NCBI GenBank assembly: GCA_008330645.1
Contig: VLTN01000007.1
Coordinates: 372,001 to 436,000, forward strand
From: Cafeteria roenbergensis
Lineage: Eukaryota; Sar; Bigyra; Bicosoecida; Cafeteriaceae
DNA length: 64,000 nucleotides
Direction of reading: 5' to 3'
Positions 21,101 through 30,300 of the stretch are shown here, piece by piece; the stretch's first letter is position 1, and every line of letters starts with the position of its first letter. The notes under the pieces were generated by a model. It had not been told where the DNA came from. It saw only the letters and a program-made list of their open reading frames with translations, and ran no database searches. The position numbers were made by a program, and so were the translations under genes.

Positions 21101-21868
21101 GCGGCAGGCCGCGCAGGCCCGGGCAAGCCCGATCCGGCCGCTGCGGCCGCGCGGCACACGCAGGGCGGAAAGGGCCTCATGCCGCCTCTCACGGAAATGC
21201 ACGGGGCGCAGGAAGCCGCGGCGTCGGCCCCAGCGCAGCCGCAGCGCCCGCGCGAATCCAAGCGATCAGGGCATGCGCGGCGCTCGAAGCACAGCCCCGC
21301 GCCTACTCGGGCCAACCCGCTTCCCGGTCACAACGTCGCAGACGCAGCAGCGGCGTTGGCCGACCTTGGCGCCGCCGCAGCCATGGGGGACACGGGGCCG
21401 GGCGACCGAGGAGCCTTTGGCGCCCTGCGCCCCTCCGGGGCTAGGCACGCCGCGCGCAGGAGCGCCGTCACCATCGCTGCGGACATCGTCGAGGGCCGCC
21501 AGCCAGAGGCGTTTCCCATCGCTGGCGGGGCAATGGCAGGCGGCAGCGGAGGCGCGCCTGGCCCAACAGCGGGCAAGGCCGGCCGGCCTGTCTGGCACGC
21601 TCGCAGCCGGAGGTGGTCTCACGCGGAGAGCACTGGCATGACAGCTGGCTCCGGGGACGACGACCCGGACGCGAGCCCCCGGGACGCGCCCGGGCTCGAC
21701 CAGGGCGGCCACTCTCCCCTTGGAAGCATTGGCGGCGCCGCCAGCGGCGGGCGTGGCTTCGACCCGCCGCAGCGGTCGCCGGCCGGACAGGGGCACTCGC
21801 TCAAGGCGTGGCTCGGCAACGACGCCGCGTCAGACGACGACTCCATCGGCGGGCGGGGGGCCTCCTAG
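15116..21868 (+). CDS. AP2/ERF-domain and PHD-finger nuclear protein
   Basis: 2,250 residues, single exon. The first ATG is at 15116 (context AACATGG); the frame opens further upstream only through a GTG. About residues 357-416 form an AP2/ERF DNA-binding domain: FRGVRLSRRGVWVASLRV, then HLGRFHSALQAARAFDEA and GRGAWLNLD, with the YRGVR-like strand, the Trp, and the LGxFxxxxxAARAxD helix. About 570-638 hold a cysteine-rich module: CLAC, CNACGCARC, then LCVDCGARWHVFCC and WACPAC. This is a PHD finger with extra upstream zinc ligands, as in histone-tail readers. The rest is low complexity: Ser runs (about 860-880 and 1170), Ala/Gly tracts and three strongly acidic stretches (about 1865-1885, 1900-1940 and 1970) next to basic patches. 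Inferred role: a chromatin-associated transcriptional regulator. It is divergent from the ankyrin-SAM gene and tail-to-tail with the next gene. Confidence 0.85.
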   Translation: MDNPSPHSSTGPGRSEHWEEAAAFMAAVSEGLGRPLAGGTPTSDHAGPRGRVDGASLLVEAAQAPSSGLRVIASSSDDGLGLGLGLVTSRSAGSGGNRAPSRSPLAGMIAPLIGVPGVPAGTVAVGVTLTASAPFGHVPTRHLPGRPGAFTATAPPGALAAVPALAVPPGALGYSSASSVSSSASGGRAAAARAGAGGGGGLGGRAGAAPSPDGSSSVLSGSRAFFNRSPAQGGGGAFAHGILAGSTPSAGMFLSEQSPVSRGRLGRPGILSGAPPLAQDGRPAPAPFGPGPSAGYARPALPSPSLGAADALLGGTSAELQGPGGAAMPPPRVAPPVAARTRDEPQHPPVSPLPVEGGFRGVRLSRRGVWVASLRVQGQSRHLGRFHSALQAARAFDEASIAVNGRGAWLNLDDEREAAIRRVAARTRRLESGLSEHADPHWGRAGYEPATVAAARRAAALAEEATWQKRRAAMTALGGSVHSRAPPINVSPHMSGAGLFDATSRLSDEKAIPGLGSAGLAGRPQGPARGAAASPRGSGGDAGGGRGAAGSGSKGKRSGSSGKRRRGRDAHCLACMDDPSAEACNACGCARCSRRRFRDLMRLCVDCGARWHVFCCPVPPPRPLKGEKWACPACAPEHSGARSDGMIVKPRGEAKATADFTAGVKLGSSSSGSGDSGSAGSGSGSGAEAFANAAARAASSILEGSRGAALTLEQTDLIAEFAAEAERQAAMSDAEVRAARRAKGDGAVPGSSSSDSSARFDLPMQRRRGKIDVPSILAPPGSDALLMQQQRKKQPRGVAVDVDKIAFILGAASSYRGAAGADADAALPASAALAATGTASQAPPQAAPQAPLPPASSSSSSSSSSSSSSSSSSSSDPTASGAEALASESAVDRDEQSAAGAAAGAMDADALAAAWLQGADIPVSAAAPAPMTAGAATVPSAASPEVKAEPAAPPPSSESGADAMARAWLAGAPLAPGDAAAADLAAAAAEPIEAPSLPEGGKGIASVQSLGDKPALPAGGSEPSLRPASVEELLAANPGASRSRAPLFGPGLLADADAGADPTGAGLGAALARNSTLTDAGWFDTDAIDSVLCDPDADSALRRVAALAAQRTPAARAAAAARARGGMCARSPEALELTSLAMGLVRAAASEQEGRTQGERSAAPSAPPAASSSSSSSSSPSLAAAEGATPAQAEARRSAEPQGGPADCGPASGPPSWLAGLPGTVATPLDAAASVPSHQAAVEASLAFGRPSPQPAALSEVAALLKSAERSPSAAPPRSEGSAESAQAGASRPSEDSSRPWESLRQAVDAAYARAGVPLAEVARSATPPLEPAGAGSVVTHDHGGMERCLASHVVRAGHRRRRRHLAAVAGVSGAGAAAAGEGGPQSAGLGVDEAAVWGAAAAAAALPSFTGRLLSPLDAAAEMAGTAGSAAGRHTDERGRPWWRTAGKGATPVAAGPKAATAADGRPREGRFSLFRPTLRWPAHDLDEEAAAAREAWTALRAAALSRKVHRSRGGADGSAVRAALRAARRRGEAATLGAARQRARRAILTALSAPGGPIGASAAEGELARSQEAAVARAIRRLALCPSDTASLPALGRLLEGTIPRLSAGGGRRLASLLDDLLSDADGVVSETQAALLATRAAESTNASTPATAAGGAGRKRGSAAAAAASQAAAAKAAEDAAIGLGEGGGTVPYAQWGWGPSMVGRQPLRQTAVANAAATIVRDALPGGEGSSSAAGGDGGAGGSGRRRRGRGSSGRQGGSSGSGGASAGDGGDGERGASLTALAGMVPGTVWAPNDGHGWTAGDDGAASAAHGSDSEAGRSGLRSSSRQRGQRQDAISEGKRKRGREGARSNATARRVGLGGGEEDEEDGEDEEDEEAAAWATRRFARAGRRAGRNPLAGGASVADDGDEDDEDDEDDEDEDDPEDDDEEEGEGLKGGRGAGAGGASGKQSRAGTASARTKFQGLDDDDDEDIDSLLGMKSSGAAGSNSGSQAAGRAGPGKPDPAAAAARHTQGGKGLMPPLTEMHGAQEAAASAPAQPQRPRESKRSGHARRSKHSPAPTRANPLPGHNVADAAAALADLGAAAAMGDTGPGDRGAFGALRPSGARHAARRSAVTIAADIVEGRQPEAFPIAGGAMAGGSGGAPGPTAGKAGRPVWHARSRRWSHAESTGMTAGSGDDDPDASPRDAPGLDQGGHSPLGSIGGAASGGRGFDPPQRSPAGQGHSLKAWLGNDAASDDDSIGGRGAS
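17685..17742 (+). repeat. serine-coding TCC/TCG/TCA run
   Basis: A run of about 18 serine codons in mixed synonymous forms within the AP2-PHD gene. The synonymous mixing points to selection for serine or old expansion, not a fresh microsatellite. Confidence 0.8.
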
Positions 21869-22174
21869 GCCGGGCGGTGGGAAAATGTGTGCAAAGCAGC
21901 TGCGCGTGCGGCAGCGTGCAAAGCGTCGGGTGCGCCTCGAGAGTGCCGTGCTGAGCTCCGAGCGACCATTGTTGTGTGTGCGTCCTGACCCGGCAGCGAA
22001 GCGAGACGCGGGAGACGAAATGACACACTGACCAGACCCCTCCGGCCAGTGCGTGCGAATCGAGCGCCCGTGATGAGGTTGCCCAAGCGGCATGCGTGCG
22101 CGGTGCTATCAAGAGCAGGCAGCGGACTGGGTGGGGGAATGCAGCGCTTTGGAGTCTGGCGCGCGCGCAGGCAC
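21869..22174. other. intergenic, tail-to-tail
   Basis: About 306 bp between convergent stops. TTGTGTGTGCGT at 21972-21983 lies about 104 bases after the AP2-PHD stop. On the other strand, CAGTGTGTCA (complement of 22022-22031) lies about 145 bases after the stop of the facing gene. No gene is seen. Confidence 0.5.
21972..21983 (+). terminator. TGTGTG element after AP2-PHD stop
   Basis: A TTGTGTGTGCGT block in otherwise mixed sequence downstream of the stop. It is proposed as a GU-rich 3'-end element because similar blocks follow several other genes here. Confidence 0.3.
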
Positions 22175-24051
22175 TCAGGCGAAGACGACGGACGCAAGAG
22201 CGAGAGCCACCACAGTGGCAGCCACGGTCTGCGTCGAGGCGGCAGACTCTTCGGCGGCGGCGCCGCTGGCGTCGGAGCCGCTGGCAAAGTGCTTCTTGAC
22301 GCCCTCGATGAGGCGGGTGGCCGTCTCCTCGTCGATGCCGTTGTCGGCCAGGTACTTGGTGGCCTGCTTGGGAGACACGGTCTGGCCCTCCTCGATGACA
22401 AGCAGAGCATCCTCGTCCTCGGCCTTCTCGCCCTTCTCGAAGGCCTTCTTGCCACCGTCGGTGGAGTTGGTCTCCGTGGTCTCCTCGACAGGCTCGGCGT
22501 CGGTGGCGTTGCCAGCCTCGGCGGCCTCCTCGGCGACAGGCTCCTCGGTAGCAGTTGAGTTGTCAGAAGCCGCGGCCTCGTCCGTAGCCTCAGCGGCCTC
22601 CTCCTCCTCGGGCTTGTCCTCCTCCTCCTCGGTCTTGGCCTCCTCCTCGGTCTTGTCCTCCTCCTCCTCGGTCTTGTCCTCCTCCTCCTCGGTCTTGGCC
22701 TCCTCCTCGGTCTTGCCGTCCTCCTCGGTCTTGTCGTCCTCCTCGGTCTTGGCCTCCTCAGCAGCCTTGGCCTCCTCCTCGGCCTCCTCCTTCTCCTTGG
22801 CCTCCTCAGCCTCGGCCTCGCCTTCTGCGTCCTCCTCCTCTTCGCCGTCGCCCTCCTCGCCCTCTGCTTCGGGGTCGCCCTCCTCGTCCTTGGCCTCCTC
22901 CTCCTCGGCCTTGGCCTCCTCCTCGTCCTTGGCCTCCTCGGCCTCCTTGGCCTCCTGCTCCTCGGCTGCGGCGTCAGCGAGCTCCTCGTCCTTCTTCTCC
23001 TCCTCCTCGGCTGCCTTCTCGTCGGCCTCCTCCTTGGCGTCCATCTCCTCGGTCGTCTGCTCCTCGGTCTTTTCGGTGGCGCCCTCCTCCTTCTTCTCCT
23101 GCTCTGCAAGCTCCTTCTCCTCCTTCTCCTCCTCAGACTCATCGCCGGAAGCCGCCGCGTTCTGCTTCTCGGCCTCGGCGGCGCCGGCCTCCTCAGCCTC
23201 CTCTGCGGAAGCCTGGGCCTCCTCGATGGCCTTGTCGGCGGCCTTGTCAAGGGCCTCCTGCTCCTTGGCCTCCTTGGACCCGGGCTCCGGGGCGCTCTCC
23301 TTGTCCTGCTTCTCGGCCTCGGCGTCGAGGGCCTCGGTCTTGGCCTCTTCCTTCTTGGCCTCCTCTTCCAACTTCTTCATCTCCTCCTCGGCCTCCTTGT
23401 CGGCCTCCTTTTGGGCCTCCTTCTGCTCGGCAACGCTGGGGGCGGGCTCGCCACCGGTGCCAGCGCCAGCATCAGTGCTGGCCGCGTCCGTGTTGAGACC
23501 AGTGGCATCCGCCTCCTGCGACGTCGGGGGGGGCGCATTCGAGGGGGGCCGGGGGCGCGAAGCTTGGCGGCAGGTGTGATGCAGGGTCCCATGGACAGCG
23601 ATTCCTCTTCGAGGCGAGCGCCAGTCGCGGCAGCGCAAGGCACAGTCCCATTCCGCCGGCCATGCACGGAGCTATAAATCTCCCGGCGACGGCGGGGGTG
23701 CGGGGCTCCCCGGGGGTGGGCGACGAGGGCAAGCTTGGGCGCGTGCAATCCACGATGCACCAGGTGTCTGCCCTCGCGTCACAAAGGCCCGACTCCGGCT
23801 GGCTTGCGGTCCAAGCGGCGAGCCGACACCGAGCAGCGCCGCCCCCAAAGCTGCAACACACTCCATGCCAACGTGCTCACGTCCTGGAGGGAGAGCAGGC
23901 CAAGCGTGTGGGCCAGTGCGGCGTCCGCCTGGGACTTGGCTGCCGTGCCAACGGCAGCGCGGCGGCGACGAAGGCTCGCGGCCTGCGCCGGCGAGCCGGA
24001 GAGCAGCACAACTGCGGCAGCAGCCAGCAAGGCCGCGCTAACAAGGCGCAT
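22175..24051 (-). CDS. Glu-rich secreted protein, probably GPI-anchored
   Basis: 503 residues from exons 24051-23881 and 23515-22175. Exon 1 encodes a clear signal peptide (MRLVSAALLAAAAVVLLSGS then PAQA|A) and ends LLSLQD at donor GTGAGC. The acceptor CGTCGCAG|GAG starts exon 2 at EADATGLNTD, phase 0. Residues about 75-415 are dominated by Glu, Lys and Ala with TEEEEDK-type repeats, probably a long charged helix or extended rod. Three potential N-glycosylation sites (NST, NAT, NST) sit at about 395-435. A compact segment (VSPKQATKYLADNGIDEETA, about 450-470) looks folded. The C-terminus has a small-residue stretch followed by the hydrophobic VAATVVALALASVVFA ending the protein, the layout of a GPI-attachment signal. 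Likely a cell-surface coat or secretory-pathway protein. The family is not recognised. Single-exon readings upstream of 23515 use intron sequence and lack a signal peptide. Confidence 0.75.
22604..22762 (-). repeat. minisatellite coding TEEEEDK/TEEEA repeats
   Basis: Seven to eight imperfect units of about 18-24 bases (complement of GGTCTTGTCCTCCTCCTC), in frame, within the acidic protein gene. The repeats are more uniform at DNA level than the rest of the gene, so recent expansion is plausible. Confidence 0.8.
23516..23880 (-). other. intron of the acidic protein gene (365 bp)
   Basis: Donor CAGGAC|GTGAGC next to 23881 and acceptor GACGTCGCAG next to 23515, preceded by a C-rich tract. It separates the signal-peptide exon from the mature protein. 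On the opposite strand it contains CTATAAATC at about 23671-23679, the best TATA-like match I noticed in the window. Confidence 0.8.
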
Positions 24052-24462
24052 GGTCCTGCGGTCCGCGTTCCGGACGGTGGGGCGAGGGCCGCGGCCTGCG
24101 GTCAGGACGTCGGCGCCGCGCCAGCTCTGCTGGTACGCAAAAGAGCAGCAACACTCATCACCATCGAGCTGCGCAGTTGCAGTTCAGTTGTTTCGGCCAA
24201 GGCCGTCCGCGCTCACCTCGGCACAAGGCCGGCACTGCCTCGCGGCTGGCAGGCGCGGGGAATGGGCGGCGCCGCTCAAGGTGCAGTCGCTTGCTCGGAG
24301 AGCGCGCCGCTGCCGTCTCGCTGGATGCGTGCAGTGCGCGCGGCAAACGCAGCACCTGCCGCACAAGCATTGCGCGCCCCATACGCGCGCCCATACACGA
24401 TCCGAACTGGGAGCGACACGCAGACGGCAGGGCGCGCAGGGACTCCAAGCAAGCACAGCACC
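24052..24462. other. intergenic, 3' of HEATR5-like gene and promoter of acidic protein gene
   Basis: About 411 bp, both flanking genes on the minus strand. The composition is slightly AT-richer than the genes. CTGCGTGTCG on the minus strand (about 24413-24422) lies about 43 bases after the HEATR5-like stop. No gene is seen. Confidence 0.45.
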
Positions 24463-27297
24463 TCAGCTTCGGGGCTTGAGGAAGCCTCCCGCGCCAACCC
24501 CGCGCATCTTGCGCAGCCGCTCGCGCTCGGCCTTGCGCTCAGCGCGCCTCGCCTCTCGCTCCGCAGCTGGGTCTTGAGCGGCGGCAGCTGTGTGCGCGGG
24601 CGCAGCCGTCTGCGATACAGCGGCTCGGCGGCGCGAAAGCTCGTCGGCCATGGCTTTCTGCAGCATCGAAGCCGCGGCCGGCTCCACGCTGGCAACGGCG
24701 TCGCGGAACGCGCCGGCGTCCAGCTTGGCGGCCAAGAGCAGCGCCGTCCCCAGGTGCAGCGCCCCGGCCGGGGCCTTTGCCAGCGCGCCCACCGCCGCGC
24801 GAACCAGTGCCGCCCGGTTAGCAGGGATTCCAGACCCCGCGTGGGCCAGTGCCGTGGCGAGAGCCTCGCAGGCGGCGCTAGCACTCCCTTCGTCCAGGTC
24901 CTCCCCCTCGCCTTGGAGCACCGCCTCTGCGGCCGCCGCACCCGCTGCCACTGCTGCCGACGCCACGCTGGGCTTGGATCCTTCCATCGGCAGAGCCGCT
25001 CCGGGTCTGCGCCTGCCTCCACCCCTGCGCGGGTTGGGGCCGCCGCGGCCAGGCGGGTCGCTTCCCTGCCGGGCAAAGGCTGCCAGTGCCGCGGTGACGT
25101 CCGCTCGCGCGCCAGGCGCATGCAGAAGGCGCTCCAGCGTCGCCACAAGCAGCCCTGCCGCCGCGGCGCCGGCAGGGCAGGACCCGGACGCGCCAGCCAC
25201 GCTTGCCTCCGCGCCGAGGCAGAGGAGCAGCCCGGGGAGCGACCAGGCCTTCCCTGGGGCGGCAGCGGGAGCATCGCTGTCCTTGCGATCCGCCGCCTCG
25301 GCGAGGGCAAGCTCTGCCGCGGCTTGGGTGGCGTTGGCGAGTGCGGCCTCGCAGTCCTCGCTCCCGGCTGGGTCGGAGGCAGCAGCAGCTACTTGCTCCA
25401 GCCCCGCGGCAGCCGCCGCCGCTGCCTCGTCCAGAGACAGCTGCTTGTGCGGCGGGCGAGACCCTGCCGACTGCGGCGGTTCCGGTGCGCCGGCGCCCCT
25501 ACCAGCGGACAGCGACGCGGCGAACATCTGTGCAAAGGCCACAGCCAGGGCTGTGGCGTCCTCGCCGCGCACGGCCTCGGCCGCGACAGCTGCAAGCAGC
25601 GAAACCGCGCGAGCGAGGGACCGTGAGGCCTCCTCCGCGCACGCGGTTCTAGAGGCCGCCTGCAGCAGCCACGGCAGGAGCCCTGCGGGGCGAGCCGGGC
25701 ACAGCGCTGCGGCGGCGAACCTGAAGCACACCACGGCGGCGGCCTCAGCGGCGAGCGGCTCGGGCGCGCACGCCAGCGCGTCGGCCAGCTCCAACGACAA
25801 GGCGGCGCAGGGCGCCGCCGCTTCGTCCAAGGGGGCGCCGGTGGGCTCTGCCTGCACCGACAGCAGCACGCGCTGGAGCTCTGCCACCTGCAGCGAGGCG
25901 GCAAAGAGGACGGCCCCGGCTGCTGCAACGGCACCGCGCAGGCGGCAGCTGCTAGCGCCGGCGTGGGATCCGTGAGCCATCAGGACCCGGCAGTGTTCGG
26001 CGGCGCAGGTGACCAGCGCTGGCGACGGCAGTGCTTGCATTGCGACAGCCACGGCCGCGAGACCGCAGGCCAGCACGGACCTGGGCTCTGCGGCGCAGCA
26101 GGCGGCGCCGGGGCCGGGGCCGGCCAGCGACGCCCTGCTCGTGGGGGCTGTCGGGGGGGCGCCCTGCAGCAGCGTGGCGACGGGGTGGCGGCGGAGCGGG
26201 ACAGCCTTGGAAGGCAGGAGAGCCGCCAGGACAGCGTCGCATGCCGGCAGCGACGGGTCAGGCGCGCCCGCCCAGTGCTTGGGCTGTGGCACTGCCGCGG
26301 CCAGAACTGCCTCGGCAATGGAGCGGGCCGGCGATGTGGGGCCGGGCTTGGCCGCTGCGGCCGCCCACAGCACAAGCTCTGCCACGCACTCGGCCAGGGC
26401 GCTTGCCAGCGGGCTGCCGTGGGCGACGGCCTTTGAAGCAAAGGTCGCTGCCATCGGGTGGGTGAGGGGGCGGTTGACCACAGCAGCCGGGAAGTCGGCG
26501 GCCTCCACGCAGAGCCGGAGCAGCGCGGCGGAGAGGCGCGTGACGGCAAGGCCGTCGGCCACCACGCCGAACCTGATGACAAGAACGGCAGTCTTGGCCG
26601 CCATCAGCGCCGCCAGGGGCGTGTTGACGGCCCCGGGGGGCTCCATGAGGGTTCGCAGGGTGGCCGCGAGCTGGGAGCCGTGCACTCGCAGGAGCGACTG
26701 CGACGGGGACAGCGGGTCGCGCTCAGCGCCAAGCCTGCCCACCAGGCCGAGCAGCAAGGCGGCCGCGCCCTCGCGGACCGCGGCCTGGGGCGTGGCGTCA
26801 CGGGGCCGGCTGGGGGCTCCCGAGGCGTCGCCCGCTGCGACGGACCTGGCTGCGGCGCTGAGAGCCGTGCCCGCTGCTTCTGCGTCGCCGCCTGGCACTC
26901 GCGACGCGACGGCGGAAGCCGCAGCCTCGGCCTCGGCGCCGCTGACCACCCCTGCCTCCACGCAACGGTCAAGCCGCGCCCGCAGTTCCGCTGCGTCGGC
27001 CGACAGCGCGCTGCGCTCCGGCTCCGTCGGGGCCACGGCGACTTGCGCCGGCTGCCCGCTCGGCAGAGCCCATGAGCACGCGGCCGGGTGACCTGCGTCC
27101 GAATCTAGCGTCAGGGCATCGCCGCCGCCCCCAGAGCCCTCTGCAGCCGCCACGCCTACGACGCGCAAGCAGAGCCTCACAGCCTCCTCCGGCGGCAGCG
27201 CGCCCGAACCGCCGCCTGCCGCCGGCCCCACGGCGACGGGCTCGTCGTCGTCGAAGCCGAACCCGTCGTCGTCATCGGCCTTGGCACCAGCGTCGCT

Positions 27298-27341
<44 letters not shown>

Positions 27342-30300
27342 TGGATTGCGGAACTGCCCCTGACGCCGTCCCGGCCGATGGCACTGCGACGCCACCGCCA
27401 CCGCTGCCGGCAGCCGATCCCCCAGTCAAGAGCTCGCTTGCACCGACGCCCGGCGGGGTCGGCCCCAGCCGCCACGTTGCGACGGCAGCTGCAAGGCTGT
27501 GAAGCGCTGCTGCGCGGATCCCTGCCCCCAGCGAGAGCGGCGCTGCAAGCCGAACTTGCATGGAACGCGCCGACACCGCCACTGCGACGTCCTTGTCATG
27601 CAGCAGCGGCAAGCCCGCGTCCTGCACGCCCAGGACGACCTCGCCAAAGTCGCTCAGCGCCGGCCAGCCGGCCGCCAGCCCTGGTGCCTGGCCCTGGCCC
27701 GCGGCGCCGAAGGAGACCATGGCCGCAATGACGGGCGCCACGGCTTGTGCCATCAGGCCTTCAAGGGGTGCGTCCATGGGCCACTGCTGCTGCGTCGCCA
27801 GCCGCCACAGCCGCTGCAGCCCCGCGGTGCTCACGTCAGTGGCACCCGAGACGGGCGCCGAGCGGGGGCTTTCAGGGCTGAGCTCGGGCGGCGAGCCGAA
27901 GGGCGCCGCAAGCCTCATCGCCAGCCAGCTCTGGCGAGCCGCCGCGCGAGGCAGCAGCCCTGGGCGGGGCACGAACGAGTCTGCGAACTGCGGCTGCGGG
28001 CACATCGCCTCGAACCAGGACTCTTCCGAAGCAACGGCTCTGCCCACCGCCGCTGCGGCGATGAACATGCCGCAGTCGATAACCGGGTCCAGCGCCCGAG
28101 AGCTGGCGAAGTCGTCGGGCGAGATGGCGGCAGCGGGGGGCGCGCCAGCCGCTTCGTTGCCGGCGGGCGCGCCGATGAGGAAGTCGAGATCTGAAGGCTC
28201 CGCGTCCTGCGCTGAGGCCACTTGGCTCGAACTGCTCTGCGCAGCCGCCGCGGCGGCGGCCGCGGCCGCAGCTGCACCCGCGGCCGCAGAGGCTGCAGTT
28301 GCCTCAGCGGCCTCCTCCTGCCAAGTCTGCCGAAGCGCATACCCGGACGCAAGCGGGGACGGCCGGACGTCCACGACGCCCGCCCACGCCGCAGCCACCG
28401 GCACGAGGGTGGCCGACGCGGACACTGCAAAGGGAGCCAGCGTCCAGCCGGGGGCGGCGACAGCGCACTGCAACCATTGGCCTGGGCGACTCGTCGGCAC
28501 CACGAGCGTGGAGAGCGCGCCAGCTCCGCCTTCCTGCTCGTTGGGCATCGACCTGCAGAGCTGCAGCATGACCAGTGCCCGAGCAGCTTCGCCCGACTGA
28601 GAGGCGAGCCTCAGAGCCCGGTCAGCCCACGGCGTGGCGGCCGGCGAGACGCCGAGCGAGGCCCTCAGGGCCAGCAGGAGAGCAACTGGCGGCAGAGACG
28701 CAACGGGCGCACCGCCCCCTGCTGCACCAACGTCGTGGGCGTTGGCACCAGCGAAGCTCGGGGCGCTGGAGGAAGAGGCCGCCTCAGCCTCTGCGGCGGC
28801 CTGCTCCGCCCGCTCAAGCAGCATCACGGATGCACCGACGCAGCGCAGATCCCGCCGAGGGCCCTTGGCGTGCGGAGCGGCCGCCCGACGATGCGCGGGA
28901 GCCGCTGCGTCTTCGGTAGCCAGCCCCGTCGCTCCCTCCAGAGCTCCCTCGCCCGGGAGCGCGTTCCCGCCGTCATCGTCGCCACCGACGTCGTCGTCGT
29001 CGGCGGCAAATCCAAAGTCGTCCAGGTCTGCGTCGTCGCCTCCCACAACTCCGCCCCCGCCGCCAATAGCGCCATCGTCGCCACCGTCACCGCCCCCACT
29101 ACCAGCAGCAGCAGCAGCCGCGCTGCCAGCGCCCGCTGCTGCCGCCGCAGCGGAGCTAGTGTGCGCACCGCTCGTCGCCCCGCTGGCGGAGCCGCCCCCG
29201 TCGGGCCCGGTGCCGAGCGCGCCCCGACCAGCAGTCGCGGCCTCCCCTCCGGCGGCCAGGTCGCTCTGAGGGCCACCAGCGCCACCGTCCGATGGGGCAC
29301 TGGCTCCCACGCAGGCGATGGACCCGGCAAGCACGAGCGACGCCAGAGCCGCGTCGACGTCCCCTTGCGGTCCGCCGCACGCAGCCGCGAGCAGCCATGG
29401 CCGGCCTGGCGGGTCCATTGCCGCGTCTGGCTCCGACGCCAGAAGGCGGGCAGCGCGCCGAGACGGGGCAGTCCCGCCCGGCGCGTCCCTGGCCAGCGGG
29501 AGCGGCAGCTGCGCGCCCAGCCGCCTCGCAGCGAGGGCCGTGAGACCCCTGAGCAGCGACAGGCGCACCGGATCAACGGCAACGCCAAACGACGTGGCCT
29601 GTGTCGCCCCCGCCTCTGGCAGAGCCGGCACGCTTGCTCGCGCGGTGAGCGCCGGTGCAAGGGAGAGCGCGAGGGCACTCCGCACCCCGCTGGCTGCCGC
29701 CCACGGCGCCGCCTCGCACACCCGCCAGAGCGACTCGACGGTAGCCGCGGTCGTGGCAGGGTGGGGCCACGCCGCGAGGCAGGCCAGCGCGACCAAGCAC
29801 TGCTCGACCACAGTGTAGGACGCCTCATCGCCCGTTCGAGCGTCCTCCACAACGTCCACGCACGACCCCGCCACGCCTGCGGCGCGGGCAAGCGCAGCGC
29901 CCACGCCGGCGTCGCCGACGAAGCCGCGGCCGGGGAGGGGAAGCAGCGCCCTCCCGCTCCCAGCCGCCCCGTCAGAGGAGTCCTGGCCGGATGCCTGACC
30001 GGCGCCGCATTCGTCCCACCACCCGCCCCCTGCTCCAGGCGCCCTCCAAGCCGCGCTGGCCGCACGCCACGTCGCCAGCGCCGGCTCGCCCGTGCCGCGG
30101 TCGCCTCCACCGCCAGCGCCTGAAGCCGCCGCCGCGGTGGCCGCAGCGACTGCCCCTGCCCGTGCCACCTCGGGCGCATCACCGGCAGAGCCGCCGGCAG
30201 AGCCGCAGAATCGACGCTCAAGTCCGGCTGCAAGCAAGTGAGCGATGCACAAATCCGAAGTTGGGCGGCACAGCCGCGGAAGGTTTGCTCCTGCGCACGC

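Noticed and set aside
22092-23579. Plus-strand poly-Ser open frame of 495 codons
   Set aside because: Exact antisense of the Glu-rich coding exon; the GPI/signal-peptide gene on the minus strand explains the sequence better.
22175-23638. Single-exon reading of the acidic protein starting at 23638
   Set aside because: It reads intron sequence and lacks a signal peptide; the two-exon model has good splice sites and a signal peptide.
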